Below are positions 8,515 through 14,804 of a DNA stretch of 64,000 nucleotides, one piece after another (position 1 is the first letter of the stretch; each line of letters begins with the position of its first letter). A program made the position numbers and the translations under genes. This stretch comes from CAZNXJ01 sp964577115 (lineage in GTDB: Bacteria; Planctomycetota; Planctomycetia; Pirellulales; Pirellulaceae): positions 82,536 to 146,535 of the forward strand of contig CAZNXJ010000014.1 of NCBI GenBank assembly GCA_964577115.1, given 5' to 3'. The notes under the pieces were generated by a model, which did no database searches, was not told the DNA's origin, and saw nothing but the letters and a program-made list of their open reading frames with translations.

Positions 8515-8691
8515 TCAAATGGGCGGAACACGGCGGCGCGTAACACCGACGGTCAAGCTGATCAGGAACAAGACGAGAAACACAAAGAAAAATATCTGCA
8601 CGATCCACGCGATCTCCGCGGCCAGGCCGCCAAACCCCAGCACGGCAGTAATTAGCGCGAGCACCAAGAGAGTAGTTGCTAAACCGGCCAT
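8515..8691 (-). CDS. DUF1328 (YtjA-like) two-helix membrane protein, first copy
   Basis: 58 residues, found by reading the minus strand from the ATG at 8691. It begins MAGLATTLLVLALITAVLG, then 'FGGLAAEIAWIVQIFFFVF' and a second hydrophobic helix, ending in a basic TRRRVPPI tail. This is the DUF1328 arrangement: two short helices around a central FGG. An AGGAGGC site lies about 10 bases before the ATG. The family is associated with envelope stress and biofilm regulons. It lies 98 bases downstream of a second DUF1328 gene and may share its transcript. Confidence 0.85.
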   Translation of the reverse strand: MAGLATTLLVLALITAVLGFGGLAAEIAWIVQIFFFVFLVLFLISLTVGVTRRRVPPI

Positions 8692-8789
8692 GATTTGAAT
8701 GCCTCCTCTCGTTGCAGAACGCTGAAGTGCCGACTGCGTTCCTAGCGGCCGCGGCCATGCGGAATGCGTGAACGTTCACTGGGCTGAAC

Positions 8790-8963
8790 TTAAACAGGTG
8801 CGCGGCCATTGAACGCAGCCACTGCGGCGGCGACGAGGAAGAGCACGAGAAAGACGATGAACAAAAACTTAGCTACACCGGCGAACGCCGCGGCGATTCC
8901 GCCAAAACCAAAAACGGCAGCAACAATCGCCAGTACCAACATCAAAAGCGCCAATTGCAACAT
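8790..8963 (-). CDS. DUF1328 (YtjA-like) two-helix membrane protein, second copy
   Basis: 57 residues from the ATG at 8963, which has GGAG 7 bases upstream. Helix 1 'LALLMLVLAIVAAVFGFGG', helix 2 'FAGVAKFLFIVFLVLFLVAA', short tail NGRAPV. It has the same central FGFGG-IAA/LAA pattern as the neighbour at 8515-8691, so the two are tandem paralogues. A sigma-54-like site lies 80 bases upstream (9043-9056). Inner-membrane location predicted; molecular role unknown for the family. Confidence 0.88.
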   Translation of the reverse strand: MLQLALLMLVLAIVAAVFGFGGIAAAFAGVAKFLFIVFLVLFLVAAAVAAFNGRAPV

Positions 8964-9381
8964 GTGTGAACTCCAACGTGTTCGTGATGACTCAAAACGC
9001 AAGTCATATGTTGAGGGTGAAAAACACTGTTGTGGCACAAGAGCAATCGGTGTGCCGACGGATGAAGGGTAACAGAAAGAAAACTATGAAATCGGCGCGC
9101 GACGCTGGGCATTCGTAGCCAATCGAGCGTGTAGGAGAACCCAAAAGAGAGAGCGGGCCAAGCGCTCGTAAGGCATTACGCGAGGAGCCGCTAGAGAACC
9201 GCGGTCCCCATGCAGAAGAAGGTGCGCGTAAGCGCAGAAAGACGCTTATTCAGAAAGCGTGCAAGATCACGTCACGCCAACTCCGAGAGGTTGGCGCGCG
9301 AGTTTGGTCGCAGGATCGAGGGCGAAGAAATAAGGGAACACGGTGGGCCCACCGCTACTTGAACATTTCATTAAGTGCCGA
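8964..9381. other. Upstream region of the DUF1328 genes, no further gene seen
   Basis: 418 bases. It holds the sigma-54-like site at 9043-9056 and a small hairpin at 9275-9296 (CGCCAAC / GTTGGCG) just past the stop of the 60-residue gene on the same strand, a possible weak terminator. Nothing else recognised. Confidence 0.45.
9043..9056 (-). promoter_or_regulatory. Sigma-54-like -24/-12 site upstream of DUF1328 copy 2
   Basis: On the minus strand: GGCACACCGATTGC followed by T, matching TGGCAC-N5-TTGCW except for the first base. It is 80 bases before the ATG at 8963. The identical 14-mer occurs again at 9747-9760. Confidence 0.75.
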
Positions 9382-9564
9382 TTAGCCGGCGCGGCTGGCC
9401 GGAGCCTTCCGCTGGAGCGCGTCGAGTTGCTGGGCGAGCTGTTGCTGCTTGAGAACAGCGACGAGCCGTCGCAGACAACGCTCCTCGGGATCCCATCCGG
9501 CGCGAATACGCTGTTGGGAATCTTTAATCTCGTGTCGCGTCGGTGTAGAGAACGTTGAACTCAT
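9382..9564 (-). CDS. Small soluble basic protein, family not recognised
   Basis: 60 residues with an AGGAGT Shine-Dalgarno 8 bases before the ATG. Sequence features: 'HEIKDSQQRIRAGWDPEER', then 'LRRLVAVLKQQQLAQQL', a predicted basic amphipathic helix. No signal peptide or membrane segment. A sigma-54-like site lies 183 bases upstream, which places it with the other small stress genes. Function unknown. Confidence 0.65.
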   Translation of the reverse strand: MSSTFSTPTRHEIKDSQQRIRAGWDPEERCLRRLVAVLKQQQLAQQLDALQRKAPASRAG

Positions 9565-9746
9565 CGGATGACTCCTTCTATTCGTACGGCGTTTATCGCC
9601 ACGTCCTTTCGGACAGCCGGTTTCGCCTCGACAGCGATGAGTCCCCGAACGATCAATCCGTGAACGCTATTGCGCTGCGAGGTTCAGCAAGACGGTCGCG
9701 GGAAACGCTAACCGCCCAGCTTTACTTCACTGAGAAGGGTGTAACC

Positions 9747-9760
9747 GCAATCGGTGTGCC
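9747..9760 (-). promoter_or_regulatory. Sigma-54-like -24/-12 site upstream of the 60-residue gene
   Basis: Minus strand GGCACACCGATTGC, identical to the site at 9043-9056. The distance to the next start (9564) is 183 bases, longer than at the other sites, so a leader or an unseen small gene may lie between. Confidence 0.65.
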
Positions 9761-9960
9761 GGGTTGGCCCCGAGCAGCAACGTTCCCGCGGAGGTCTGGT
9801 GTCCGTCACGCGGAAAGTGCCTCAAATACCGAGAAATACGCTTGGTTTCCGTGTAGAAAGAAAATGCGAAATTCTTGCCGCCGCCGGGCAATTCTCCGTC
9901 GCTGCTCGGAAAAGCGTCGCGTGTTAGACGCGCGGCCGTACGAATGAGACGCAATGGAAA

Positions 9961-9989
9961 GGCCGCCAGAGAGCGAGTCACTGGCGGCC
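9961..9989 (-). terminator. Hairpin after the 10084-10338 gene
   Basis: GGCCGCCAG, an 11-base loop, then CTGGCGGCC: a perfect 9-base-pair stem. On the minus strand it is followed by TTTCCATT, about 95 bases past the stop codon of the leftward membrane-protein gene. Confidence 0.65.
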
Positions 9990-10083
9990 GGAAAAATCGT
10001 CCCGATGCCGATCGAACGTGAACTACGTGGAGAGCGATGCGAAGCCGCTTGGCGCCTGCCGCGCGGTGAAGGACAGACCGCAA

Positions 10084-10338
10084 TTAACGGCGCTGGACGG
10101 CATGCCGCCATGCTTCCGGAACGACCGTGCCGACACTATCGAGCATCTGCCGTCCATAACGGGCGGCTCGTTGAGCGCGCGTTTCGGGATCTTCTTCGGC
10201 AAAGAGGGACGCCACCATGTAGCCGACGGATAGGCCTAGTCCGAATGCGACGAGTAACGTCGAAACGGGATAGTGTTCCACCATCTCCTGGGCGTCCGAC
10301 GTCACGTTTCCGAAATTGAAATTCAAACGATTTTGCAT
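10084..10338 (-). CDS. Small single-pass membrane protein (YtxH/DUF883-like arrangement)
   Basis: 84 residues from the ATG at 10338, with GGAGG about 9 bases upstream. One membrane helix ('VSTLLVAFGLGLSVGYMVAS') preceded by a short polar N-terminus and followed by a charged tail ('EEDPETRAQRAARYGRQML'). The 'HYPVSTLLVAFGLGLSVGY' stretch resembles the ElaB/YqjD (DUF883) membrane anchor, where a polar head is tethered by a Gly-rich helix. It follows the CsbD/YqjD-like gene by 84 bases on the same strand and is likely cotranscribed. Confidence 0.75.
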   Translation of the reverse strand: MQNRLNFNFGNVTSDAQEMVEHYPVSTLLVAFGLGLSVGYMVASLFAEEDPETRAQRAARYGRQMLDSVGTVVPEAWRHAVQRR

Positions 10339-10421
10339 CGCACAATGCCTCCGGAAGAAAAACTCTAATGGAGAGGGCCGAGCCATTGCCGGCCACTCGC
10401 GCCCTCGACGCGTTCGAACGG

Positions 10422-10844
10422 TCAACGGGAGCGCAGCAGCGTCGAAAGAACAATGCCGCTCAACAAGCCCGTGGCGAATCCGATCGCCACGGATTCAACG
10501 GGGTGTCGGCGCACGGTACGGCCGGTCTGGATGTAGGCCGCCCGGACCGCTTCGCTGGCTTCCCGCATCGATTCCTGGCTGCGCTGCTGAACGCTTTGGC
10601 CCAACTCGCGCGCCTGCTGGCTCGAGCTAGAAAGAGCGCTTCGCAGGTTGCTTGTCAGTTCGTCGAGATAGCGGCGCACCTGTTCTCGACTGGTGCCCGT
10701 TTTCTCCTGCACGAGCGTAACGAGCTGCTCGACGCTGGCGCGCGCACGCTGTAGATCCTCTTTATTGAGCTCGCTCCAACGCTGCTGGAGCTTCGCGCGG
10801 ATTTCGTTCCAGTACCGTTCGAGCGTTTGTTGATTGATGGCCAT
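10422..10844 (-). CDS. CsbD-like head joined to an ElaB/YqjD-like membrane anchor
   Basis: 140 residues. The N-terminal 60 follow a CsbD-like pattern ('RYWNEIRAKLQQRWSELNK', 'TSREQVRRYLDEL'). A Ser/Gln-rich helical linker comes next, and the C-terminus ('RTVRRHPVESVAIGFATGLL' and 'LSGIVLSTLLRSR') is the classic ElaB/YqjD anchor. ElaB/YqjD proteins are stress-induced inner-membrane proteins that bind ribosomes in enterobacteria (known for the family; not shown here). GAGGAG lies 6 bases before the ATG at 10844, and a near-consensus sigma-54 site 68 bases upstream. The combination of both modules in one chain is unusual. Confidence 0.82.
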   Translation of the reverse strand: MAINQQTLERYWNEIRAKLQQRWSELNKEDLQRARASVEQLVTLVQEKTGTSREQVRRYLDELTSNLRSALSSSSQQARELGQSVQQRSQESMREASEAVRAAYIQTGRTVRRHPVESVAIGFATGLLSGIVLSTLLRSR

Positions 10845-10911
10845 CGTCTTCTCCTCGCTCGGTAATTCTTTGAAAGGCTGAACTCGCCGCCGAGCGAAGG
10901 ACTGGGGGTTT

Positions 10912-10925
10912 GCAACCGGTGTGCC
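10912..10925 (-). promoter_or_regulatory. Near-consensus sigma-54 -24/-12 site (leftward)
   Basis: Minus strand TGGCACACCGGTTGCA: full TGGCAC, N5, TTGCA. It is 68 bases before the ATG at 10844 and back to back with a rightward site at 10979-10992. Confidence 0.82.
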
Positions 10926-10978
10926 AAATAACGCCCGGCTCGGCACACGAAACTAGGTGAACCGCCCGGCAATGTTGC

Positions 10979-10992
10979 GGCACACAACTTGC
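10979..10992 (+). promoter_or_regulatory. Sigma-54-like -24/-12 site (rightward, DUF3309 gene)
   Basis: GGCACACAACTTGC, GG-N10-GC with TTGC at -12. It lies 150 bases before the DUF3309 ATG and faces away from the leftward site at 10912-10925. Confidence 0.7.
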
Positions 10993-11142
10993 CCTTCTAC
11001 TGGTCCGTCCCCCAGGTTGAGCGGCTGCCGCTCTAAAAGTCGCGTGATTAATAGAGCGGAGTTTGAACTGGAGGCGCGAGGAATCGGACGTTTCATGGAC
11101 GTGAATGATGCACCCCAAAAAGATTATTGATCGGAGCTCACG

Positions 11143-11298
11143 ATGGGCCTCTTCGAAATGATTATCCTGGCACTCCTGATTCTCCTTCTGCTCGGAGCAC
11201 TACCGGCGTGGCCCTATAGCCGAGCTTGGGGGTACTACCCCAGTAGCGGCCTGGCCATCCTGCTGGTGATCGTGCTGATCCTCGTGTTGATTTTCTGA
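11143..11298 (+). CDS. DUF3309 small membrane protein
   Basis: 51 residues, start ATG at 11143 with GGAG 7 bases upstream. Two hydrophobic helices flank the family's fixed centre 'GALPAWPYSRAWGYYPSSG'; the second helix 'LAILLVIVLILVLIF' runs to the C-terminus. This pattern is diagnostic for DUF3309, a family of tiny bacterial membrane proteins of unknown function, often found among stress-induced genes. First gene of the rightward arm of the stress island. Confidence 0.9.
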   Translation: MGLFEMIILALLILLLLGALPAWPYSRAWGYYPSSGLAILLVIVLILVLIF

Positions 11299-11345
11299 TG
11301 ACTCTGGGGCTGTCATCGGAACGATGGGTGCCTGAGCCGATGTGG

Positions 11346-11359
11346 GGCATGCCGTTTGC
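11346..11359 (+). promoter_or_regulatory. Sigma-54-like -24/-12 site upstream of the DUF2383 gene
   Basis: GGCATGCCGTTTGC: GG-N10-GC with TTTGC at -12 and GGCAT at -24. It is 135 bases before the ATG at 11494, in the gap after the DUF3309 gene. Confidence 0.6.
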
Positions 11360-11493
11360 CCCGTTAAACCAAAACATCTCGGCTCCTGTTGGGTACTGCG
11401 GGGCTGTGGGAACAGCCAGTGTTGTGCGGTGAAGTCTGCTCCGCCGCCAGGCCGGGAGCACGAAGGGCCAAAAGCAAAAAGAGGAGAGGCACC

Positions 11494-11943
11494 ATGCGCA
11501 TGCACAATACAACACTTTCCAACGAACAGATCGACTTGCTCCAGGATCTCATCCGAGCCAATATTGATTCGTGTGAAGGATATCGTGAGGCGGCTGAGAA
11601 GGTCGACGATCCCGATTTGGCTCACTGCTTCAAGAAGCTCGCCCATGATCGCGAGCAGCAAAGCCACGAACTGCAAGCGATCGTGGCTGTGAATGCCGAG
11701 CAGCCATGCGAAACCGGTTCGTCGGAGTCCGGGCAGCGCGCCCCCGCGGATCTGCACTCTGCGATTGCGAGCGGTGTCGAAGCTGTTCTCGCCGAAGCCG
11801 AACGCGCCGAGGATATTCTTCGCGATCAGTATGAAGAGGCGCGGCGGGAAGCGGAAGGAACGCCGGTTGGCGAATTGCTCGAACGGCATTACCGATCCGT
11901 GTGCGAAGCGCACGATGAAGTCAAACGCCGCCGTGGGGTGTAG
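11494..11943 (+). CDS. DUF2383 / PA2169-type four-helix protein
   Basis: 149 residues, ferritin-like helical design: 'LQDLIRANIDSCEGYREAAE', 'DLAHCFKKLAHDREQQSHEL', 'SAIASGVEAVLAEAERAEDI' and 'ARREAEGTPVGELLERHY'. These match the DUF2383/PA2169 family, in which four helices form a ferritin-like bundle; no enzymatic role is established. The fixed positions ESCxGYxxAAE and HxxExxxHxxEL are visible in variant form. GAGGAGAGG lies directly upstream of the ATG at 11494. Soluble, with no signal peptide. Part of the sigma-54-like island. Confidence 0.88.
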   Translation: MRMHNTTLSNEQIDLLQDLIRANIDSCEGYREAAEKVDDPDLAHCFKKLAHDREQQSHELQAIVAVNAEQPCETGSSESGQRAPADLHSAIASGVEAVLAEAERAEDILRDQYEEARREAEGTPVGELLERHYRSVCEAHDEVKRRRGV

Positions 11944-12044
11944 GACGAGCGCGAATTTCTACACTGCCGGCAGGCAACCGGGTGTGCGCAGCAGCTCGAC
12001 GGTCCGCTATCATAGAAGCCTTCGGAACGGAAGCGTCCGCCGAC

Positions 12045-12060
12045 TGGCAGATAGGTCGCA
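12045..12060 (+). promoter_or_regulatory. Weak sigma-54-like site upstream of pqiA-like gene
   Basis: TGGCAGATAGGTCGCA: correct GG-N10-GC spacing and a good -24, but TCGC instead of TTGC at -12. It sits 31 bases before the ATG at 12091. Confidence 0.35.
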
Positions 12061-12090
12061 AGGAATTGTCGAACGCGAGCAGTCCGTCGA

Positions 12091-12681
12091 ATGTCTTCTC
12101 TCAAGGCCTGCCACTGCTGCGGGCTCGTGCAGCGCGTTGTACCTCTCGGCGAGCAGCAATGCGCCGTCTGCAGCCGATGCGGCGCCGTGGTCGTGCGCGG
12201 CGGCGGCCGGAAGCATGCGGCGAGCCGCACGGCGGCGGCAGCACTGGGCGCATTCTTCCTCTTCTGGCCAGCGGTGCTACTCCCCATCTTGGAAATCGAG
12301 CGGCTCGGGCATCGGCATACGTCGAGCATTCTCGTGGGTGCCCTGGAACTGCTTCAGCATGGCAATGCTTTTGTAGGTCTTGTGGTCCTGCTGTTTTCCG
12401 TCGTCTTTCCGCTCGCCAAAATTCTTTTGCTCCTCGAGCTGAGCGGGCTGAGCTTGTTCGACCGGCGGCATAAAGCATGGATGCTGCGGATAACGGAGCA
12501 TCTGGGCAAATGGAGCATGATGGACGTGATGCTGCTCGCGCTGCTTGTCATGCTTGTCAAGCTGGGCGATCTTGTTGAATTCCGATTCGGACCTGCCGTC
12601 GTTGCGTTTGTGCTGTGCGTGATGATGAGCATGTTCGCCTCTCTCTCGTTCGATCCGCATGCCATTTGGGACGAATCCTGA
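12091..12681 (+). CDS. pqiA: Single-module paraquat-inducible protein A (PqiA/LetA-like)
   Basis: 196 residues, half the length of enterobacterial PqiA, which has two modules. It starts with a zinc-ribbon-like region (Cys pairs in 'ACHCCGLVQ' and 'CAVCSRCGA', residues 7-30), then four membrane helices of one PqiA domain ('ALGAFFLFWPAVLLPILEIE', 'FVGLVVLLFSVVFPLAKILL', 'MMDVMLLALLVMLVKLGDLV' and a C-terminal helix). PqiA/LetA are inner-membrane partners of MCE proteins in lipid transport between membranes. Its TGA is directly followed by the ATG of the MCE gene, so the two are coupled. Confidence 0.88.
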   Translation: MSSLKACHCCGLVQRVVPLGEQQCAVCSRCGAVVVRGGGRKHAASRTAAAALGAFFLFWPAVLLPILEIERLGHRHTSSILVGALELLQHGNAFVGLVVLLFSVVFPLAKILLLLELSGLSLFDRRHKAWMLRITEHLGKWSMMDVMLLALLVMLVKLGDLVEFRFGPAVVAFVLCVMMSMFASLSFDPHAIWDES

Positions 12682-14499
12682 ATGAATACTGTTCGCCCGC
12701 CGGAGGAGACGCCCGACGCGCTACCCGTCGCCGAAATCCGCGCGCGATCGTCGCTGTTCAGCACTTCTATCTATCGGTGGTGGTGGTTGCCGGCAGCTTG
12801 TCTGCTGCTGGCGTTGTTGCTCTTTGCAATCGCGTGGGGGAAGCGTGGGACGAGCATTGTCGTGCAATTCGAGCAAGGCCATGGCATCCAACCAGGCGAC
12901 CGGCTGCGTCATCGGGGGATTGAGGTTGGTGAGGTGACGCGCGTTGAACTCACCGAGCAGCTCGACGGCGTCCTCGTGCATCTGCGGCTTGACGCACCAG
13001 CACGTTCGCTAGCTCGCCAGGGCAGTCGTTTCTGGATCGTGCGGCCCGAGATCAGTCTGTCGCGGATTCGCGGCTTGGATACGGTGATCGGGCCGAAGTA
13101 CATCGCCGTGGCGCCGGGGCCTGCGAGCGCGCCGTCGCAGCACGTTTTCAAAGGGGACGAAGTGCCGGTAGGGTTCGCGGACGGCGAGGATCAGGAAATA
13201 CGCATTCACTTCGGCAGCGGCCATGGCTTGGCCGTGGGCGATGAGCTTCGGCACCGTGGTATTGTCATCGGCGAGGTGACATCTGTTCAGCTCCAACCAA
13301 ACGGATCAGGGGTGACCGTGAACGTGCGGTTGGCCACCAGTGCCGCCGATGTTGCTCGGGCAGGCAGCCAGTTCTGGATCGAGAGGCCGCGTATCAACGT
13401 CACCGGCATCGGCGGGCTTGACACGCTCGTCGGCGGCCGCTATTTGGCCGTCCTCCCCGGTCCGGCGGACGCGCCACCGCACGACGAATTTCAGGGGTTG
13501 GACGTTGCGCCAGTCGCGATTGATCGCGCCGAAGGAGGATTGGAGATTGTCCTCGAGAGCGCTCATCGCCAGGGCGTCGACAGCGGGGCGCCGCTTACGT
13601 ATCGCGGTATCGAGGTGGGGAAGATACTTGGCGTACAATTGTCCGGCGATGCCGCCACCGTCGAGGCGCGGGCCTATGTCTATCCCGCCTATCGAACGTT
13701 GATTCGCGAGAACACGCGTTTCTGGAGCACCAGTGGCGTCGACTTGCGAGTTGGTGTTAGCGGCATTCGTTTCACGGCCGACACGCTGGCGACAGTCATT
13801 GCTGGAGGCGTGGCGCTGGCCACGCCGCCGGAGCCGGGCGATCCGGTGGCGACCGGCCATCGTTTTCAGCTCGAACACTCGCCGGACGACGTGCAGGAGT
13901 GGTTGCAGTGGCAACCTCGCTTGGCCCTGGGTGACAGCCGGCTTCCGGGTGGGGCTGAGCTGCCGCGCGCGCTGCGTGGTTTGTTACGGTGGGAGCGGCG
14001 GACATTAGGAATCCGCCGCACGCGCCAGCGCGAGGGCTGGTATCTGGTGCTCGCCAATCAGCTCGTACTCGCTCCGGCCGATCTGCTGAGCGTGCCGGAG
14101 GAGGCGGTCGAACAGCAAGCAACCCTCGAGCTAGCAGGGTTCGACCTGCGGTTGCGACCCGAGCAGGTCGAGCGTGCCGGGCGGCTCGCACGCATCGACG
14201 TATCGGCGCGGACGGACACCAGGCTTCCCGCCGATTGGCCCTTGGAAGCGCTGCGCGTTGCTGACGATGTGGAGGACTGCCTGATCGTGACCGCGTTCCG
14301 TGACGGATCGGTCCCGTTGCCGGCGTCCCGCTTAACCGAGCGCGCGAATGCCTGGGAGGTCGATCCGGCGGTGCCGTTAGACGCGGACGTTCATGGCGCG
14401 CCGGTGGTCGCGATGCGCGACGGTGCTCTGATCGGGTTGGTTGTCGTCGAGCCGAAGGGGCGCTACGTCGCGCTGATTACTTCGACGCTCATCCCCTGA
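12682..14499 (+). CDS. pqiB: PqiB/MlaD-type MCE protein with three MCE domains
   Basis: 605 residues. Short cytoplasmic N-terminus, one membrane helix ('WWWLPAACLLLALLLFAIAW', about 29-48), then three MCE domains starting near residues 50, 168 and 288. The first two contain a G-D-x-L-R-H-R-G-I motif ('GDRLRHRGIEVGEVTRVEL' and 'GDELRHRGIVIGEVTSVQL'); the third has 'GAPLTYRGIEVGKILGVQL'. PqiB and LetB stack MCE rings across the periplasm to carry lipids. The last 200 residues depart from the PqiB needle helix and end in a beta-rich region. No pqiC lipoprotein follows; the next gene is convergent. Confidence 0.9.
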   Translation: MNTVRPPEETPDALPVAEIRARSSLFSTSIYRWWWLPAACLLLALLLFAIAWGKRGTSIVVQFEQGHGIQPGDRLRHRGIEVGEVTRVELTEQLDGVLVHLRLDAPARSLARQGSRFWIVRPEISLSRIRGLDTVIGPKYIAVAPGPASAPSQHVFKGDEVPVGFADGEDQEIRIHFGSGHGLAVGDELRHRGIVIGEVTSVQLQPNGSGVTVNVRLATSAADVARAGSQFWIERPRINVTGIGGLDTLVGGRYLAVLPGPADAPPHDEFQGLDVAPVAIDRAEGGLEIVLESAHRQGVDSGAPLTYRGIEVGKILGVQLSGDAATVEARAYVYPAYRTLIRENTRFWSTSGVDLRVGVSGIRFTADTLATVIAGGVALATPPEPGDPVATGHRFQLEHSPDDVQEWLQWQPRLALGDSRLPGGAELPRALRGLLRWERRTLGIRRTRQREGWYLVLANQLVLAPADLLSVPEEAVEQQATLELAGFDLRLRPEQVERAGRLARIDVSARTDTRLPADWPLEALRVADDVEDCLIVTAFRDGSVPLPASRLTERANAWEVDPAVPLDADVHGAPVVAMRDGALIGLVVVEPKGRYVALITSTLIP

Positions 14500-14530
14500 T
14501 CCAGTACCGGCGTTGCCTCGTCGCTGCCAT

Positions 14531-14794
14531 TTATCCTCCGCCGATGGCTGGAAGGAAATGCACTTCGGCATCCGGCGCGACGCGCTGGCGCAGGCCGAGT
14601 GCGCTTATCGACCCGCCCACCACGACCGACCATCCGGGGCGCAGTCGGCCGTCGTGTACGAGTTGAGCGGCGAAGCCGGGGTGTCGTGCTTCGAGATTCT
14701 GGATGATTTCAGCGACGGTTTGTCCTTCAATCTCCAGTTGTTCGACACCCCCGCTCAGCTCGCGCAATCCCGGAGGAATAAATACCTTTGCCAT
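14531..14794 (-). CDS. MoaD/ThiS-family sulfur carrier protein
   Basis: 87 residues with a ubiquitin-like beta-grasp pattern: 'VFIPPGLRELSGGVEQLEIE', 'TVAEIIQNLEARHPGF', 'WSVVVGGSISALGLRQRV', and a C-terminal 'EVHFLPAIGGG'. The terminal Gly-Gly is the site that is adenylated and thiocarboxylated when MoaD or ThiS donates sulfur. It follows the molybdenum hydroxylase large subunit by 10 bases on the same strand, so a role in molybdopterin synthesis for that enzyme is likely; a MoaE partner is not in the window. Confidence 0.85.
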   Translation of the reverse strand: MAKVFIPPGLRELSGGVEQLEIEGQTVAEIIQNLEARHPGFAAQLVHDGRLRPGWSVVVGGSISALGLRQRVAPDAEVHFLPAIGGG

Positions 14795-14804
14795 GTTCGC
14801 GTTA

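Larger units (their letters stand above)
9565..10083. other. Intergenic region with sigma-54-like site and terminator, no gene accepted
   Basis: 519 bases between two leftward small genes. It contains the sigma-54-like site 9747-9760 and the terminator hairpin 9961-9989. Open frames crossing it are rich in Arg and Ser with no ribosome-binding site and look non-coding. Confidence 0.45.

Noticed and set aside
8333..8809. 158-residue leftward frame covering the first DUF1328 gene
   Set aside because: Overlaps the DUF1328 gene (8515-8691) in a different frame; the latter has a strong AGGAGG site and a recognisable family.
9806..10111. 101-residue leftward frame in the gap upstream of the 60-residue gene
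   Set aside because: Ser/Arg-rich, no ribosome site, and it crosses the terminator hairpin at 9961-9989.
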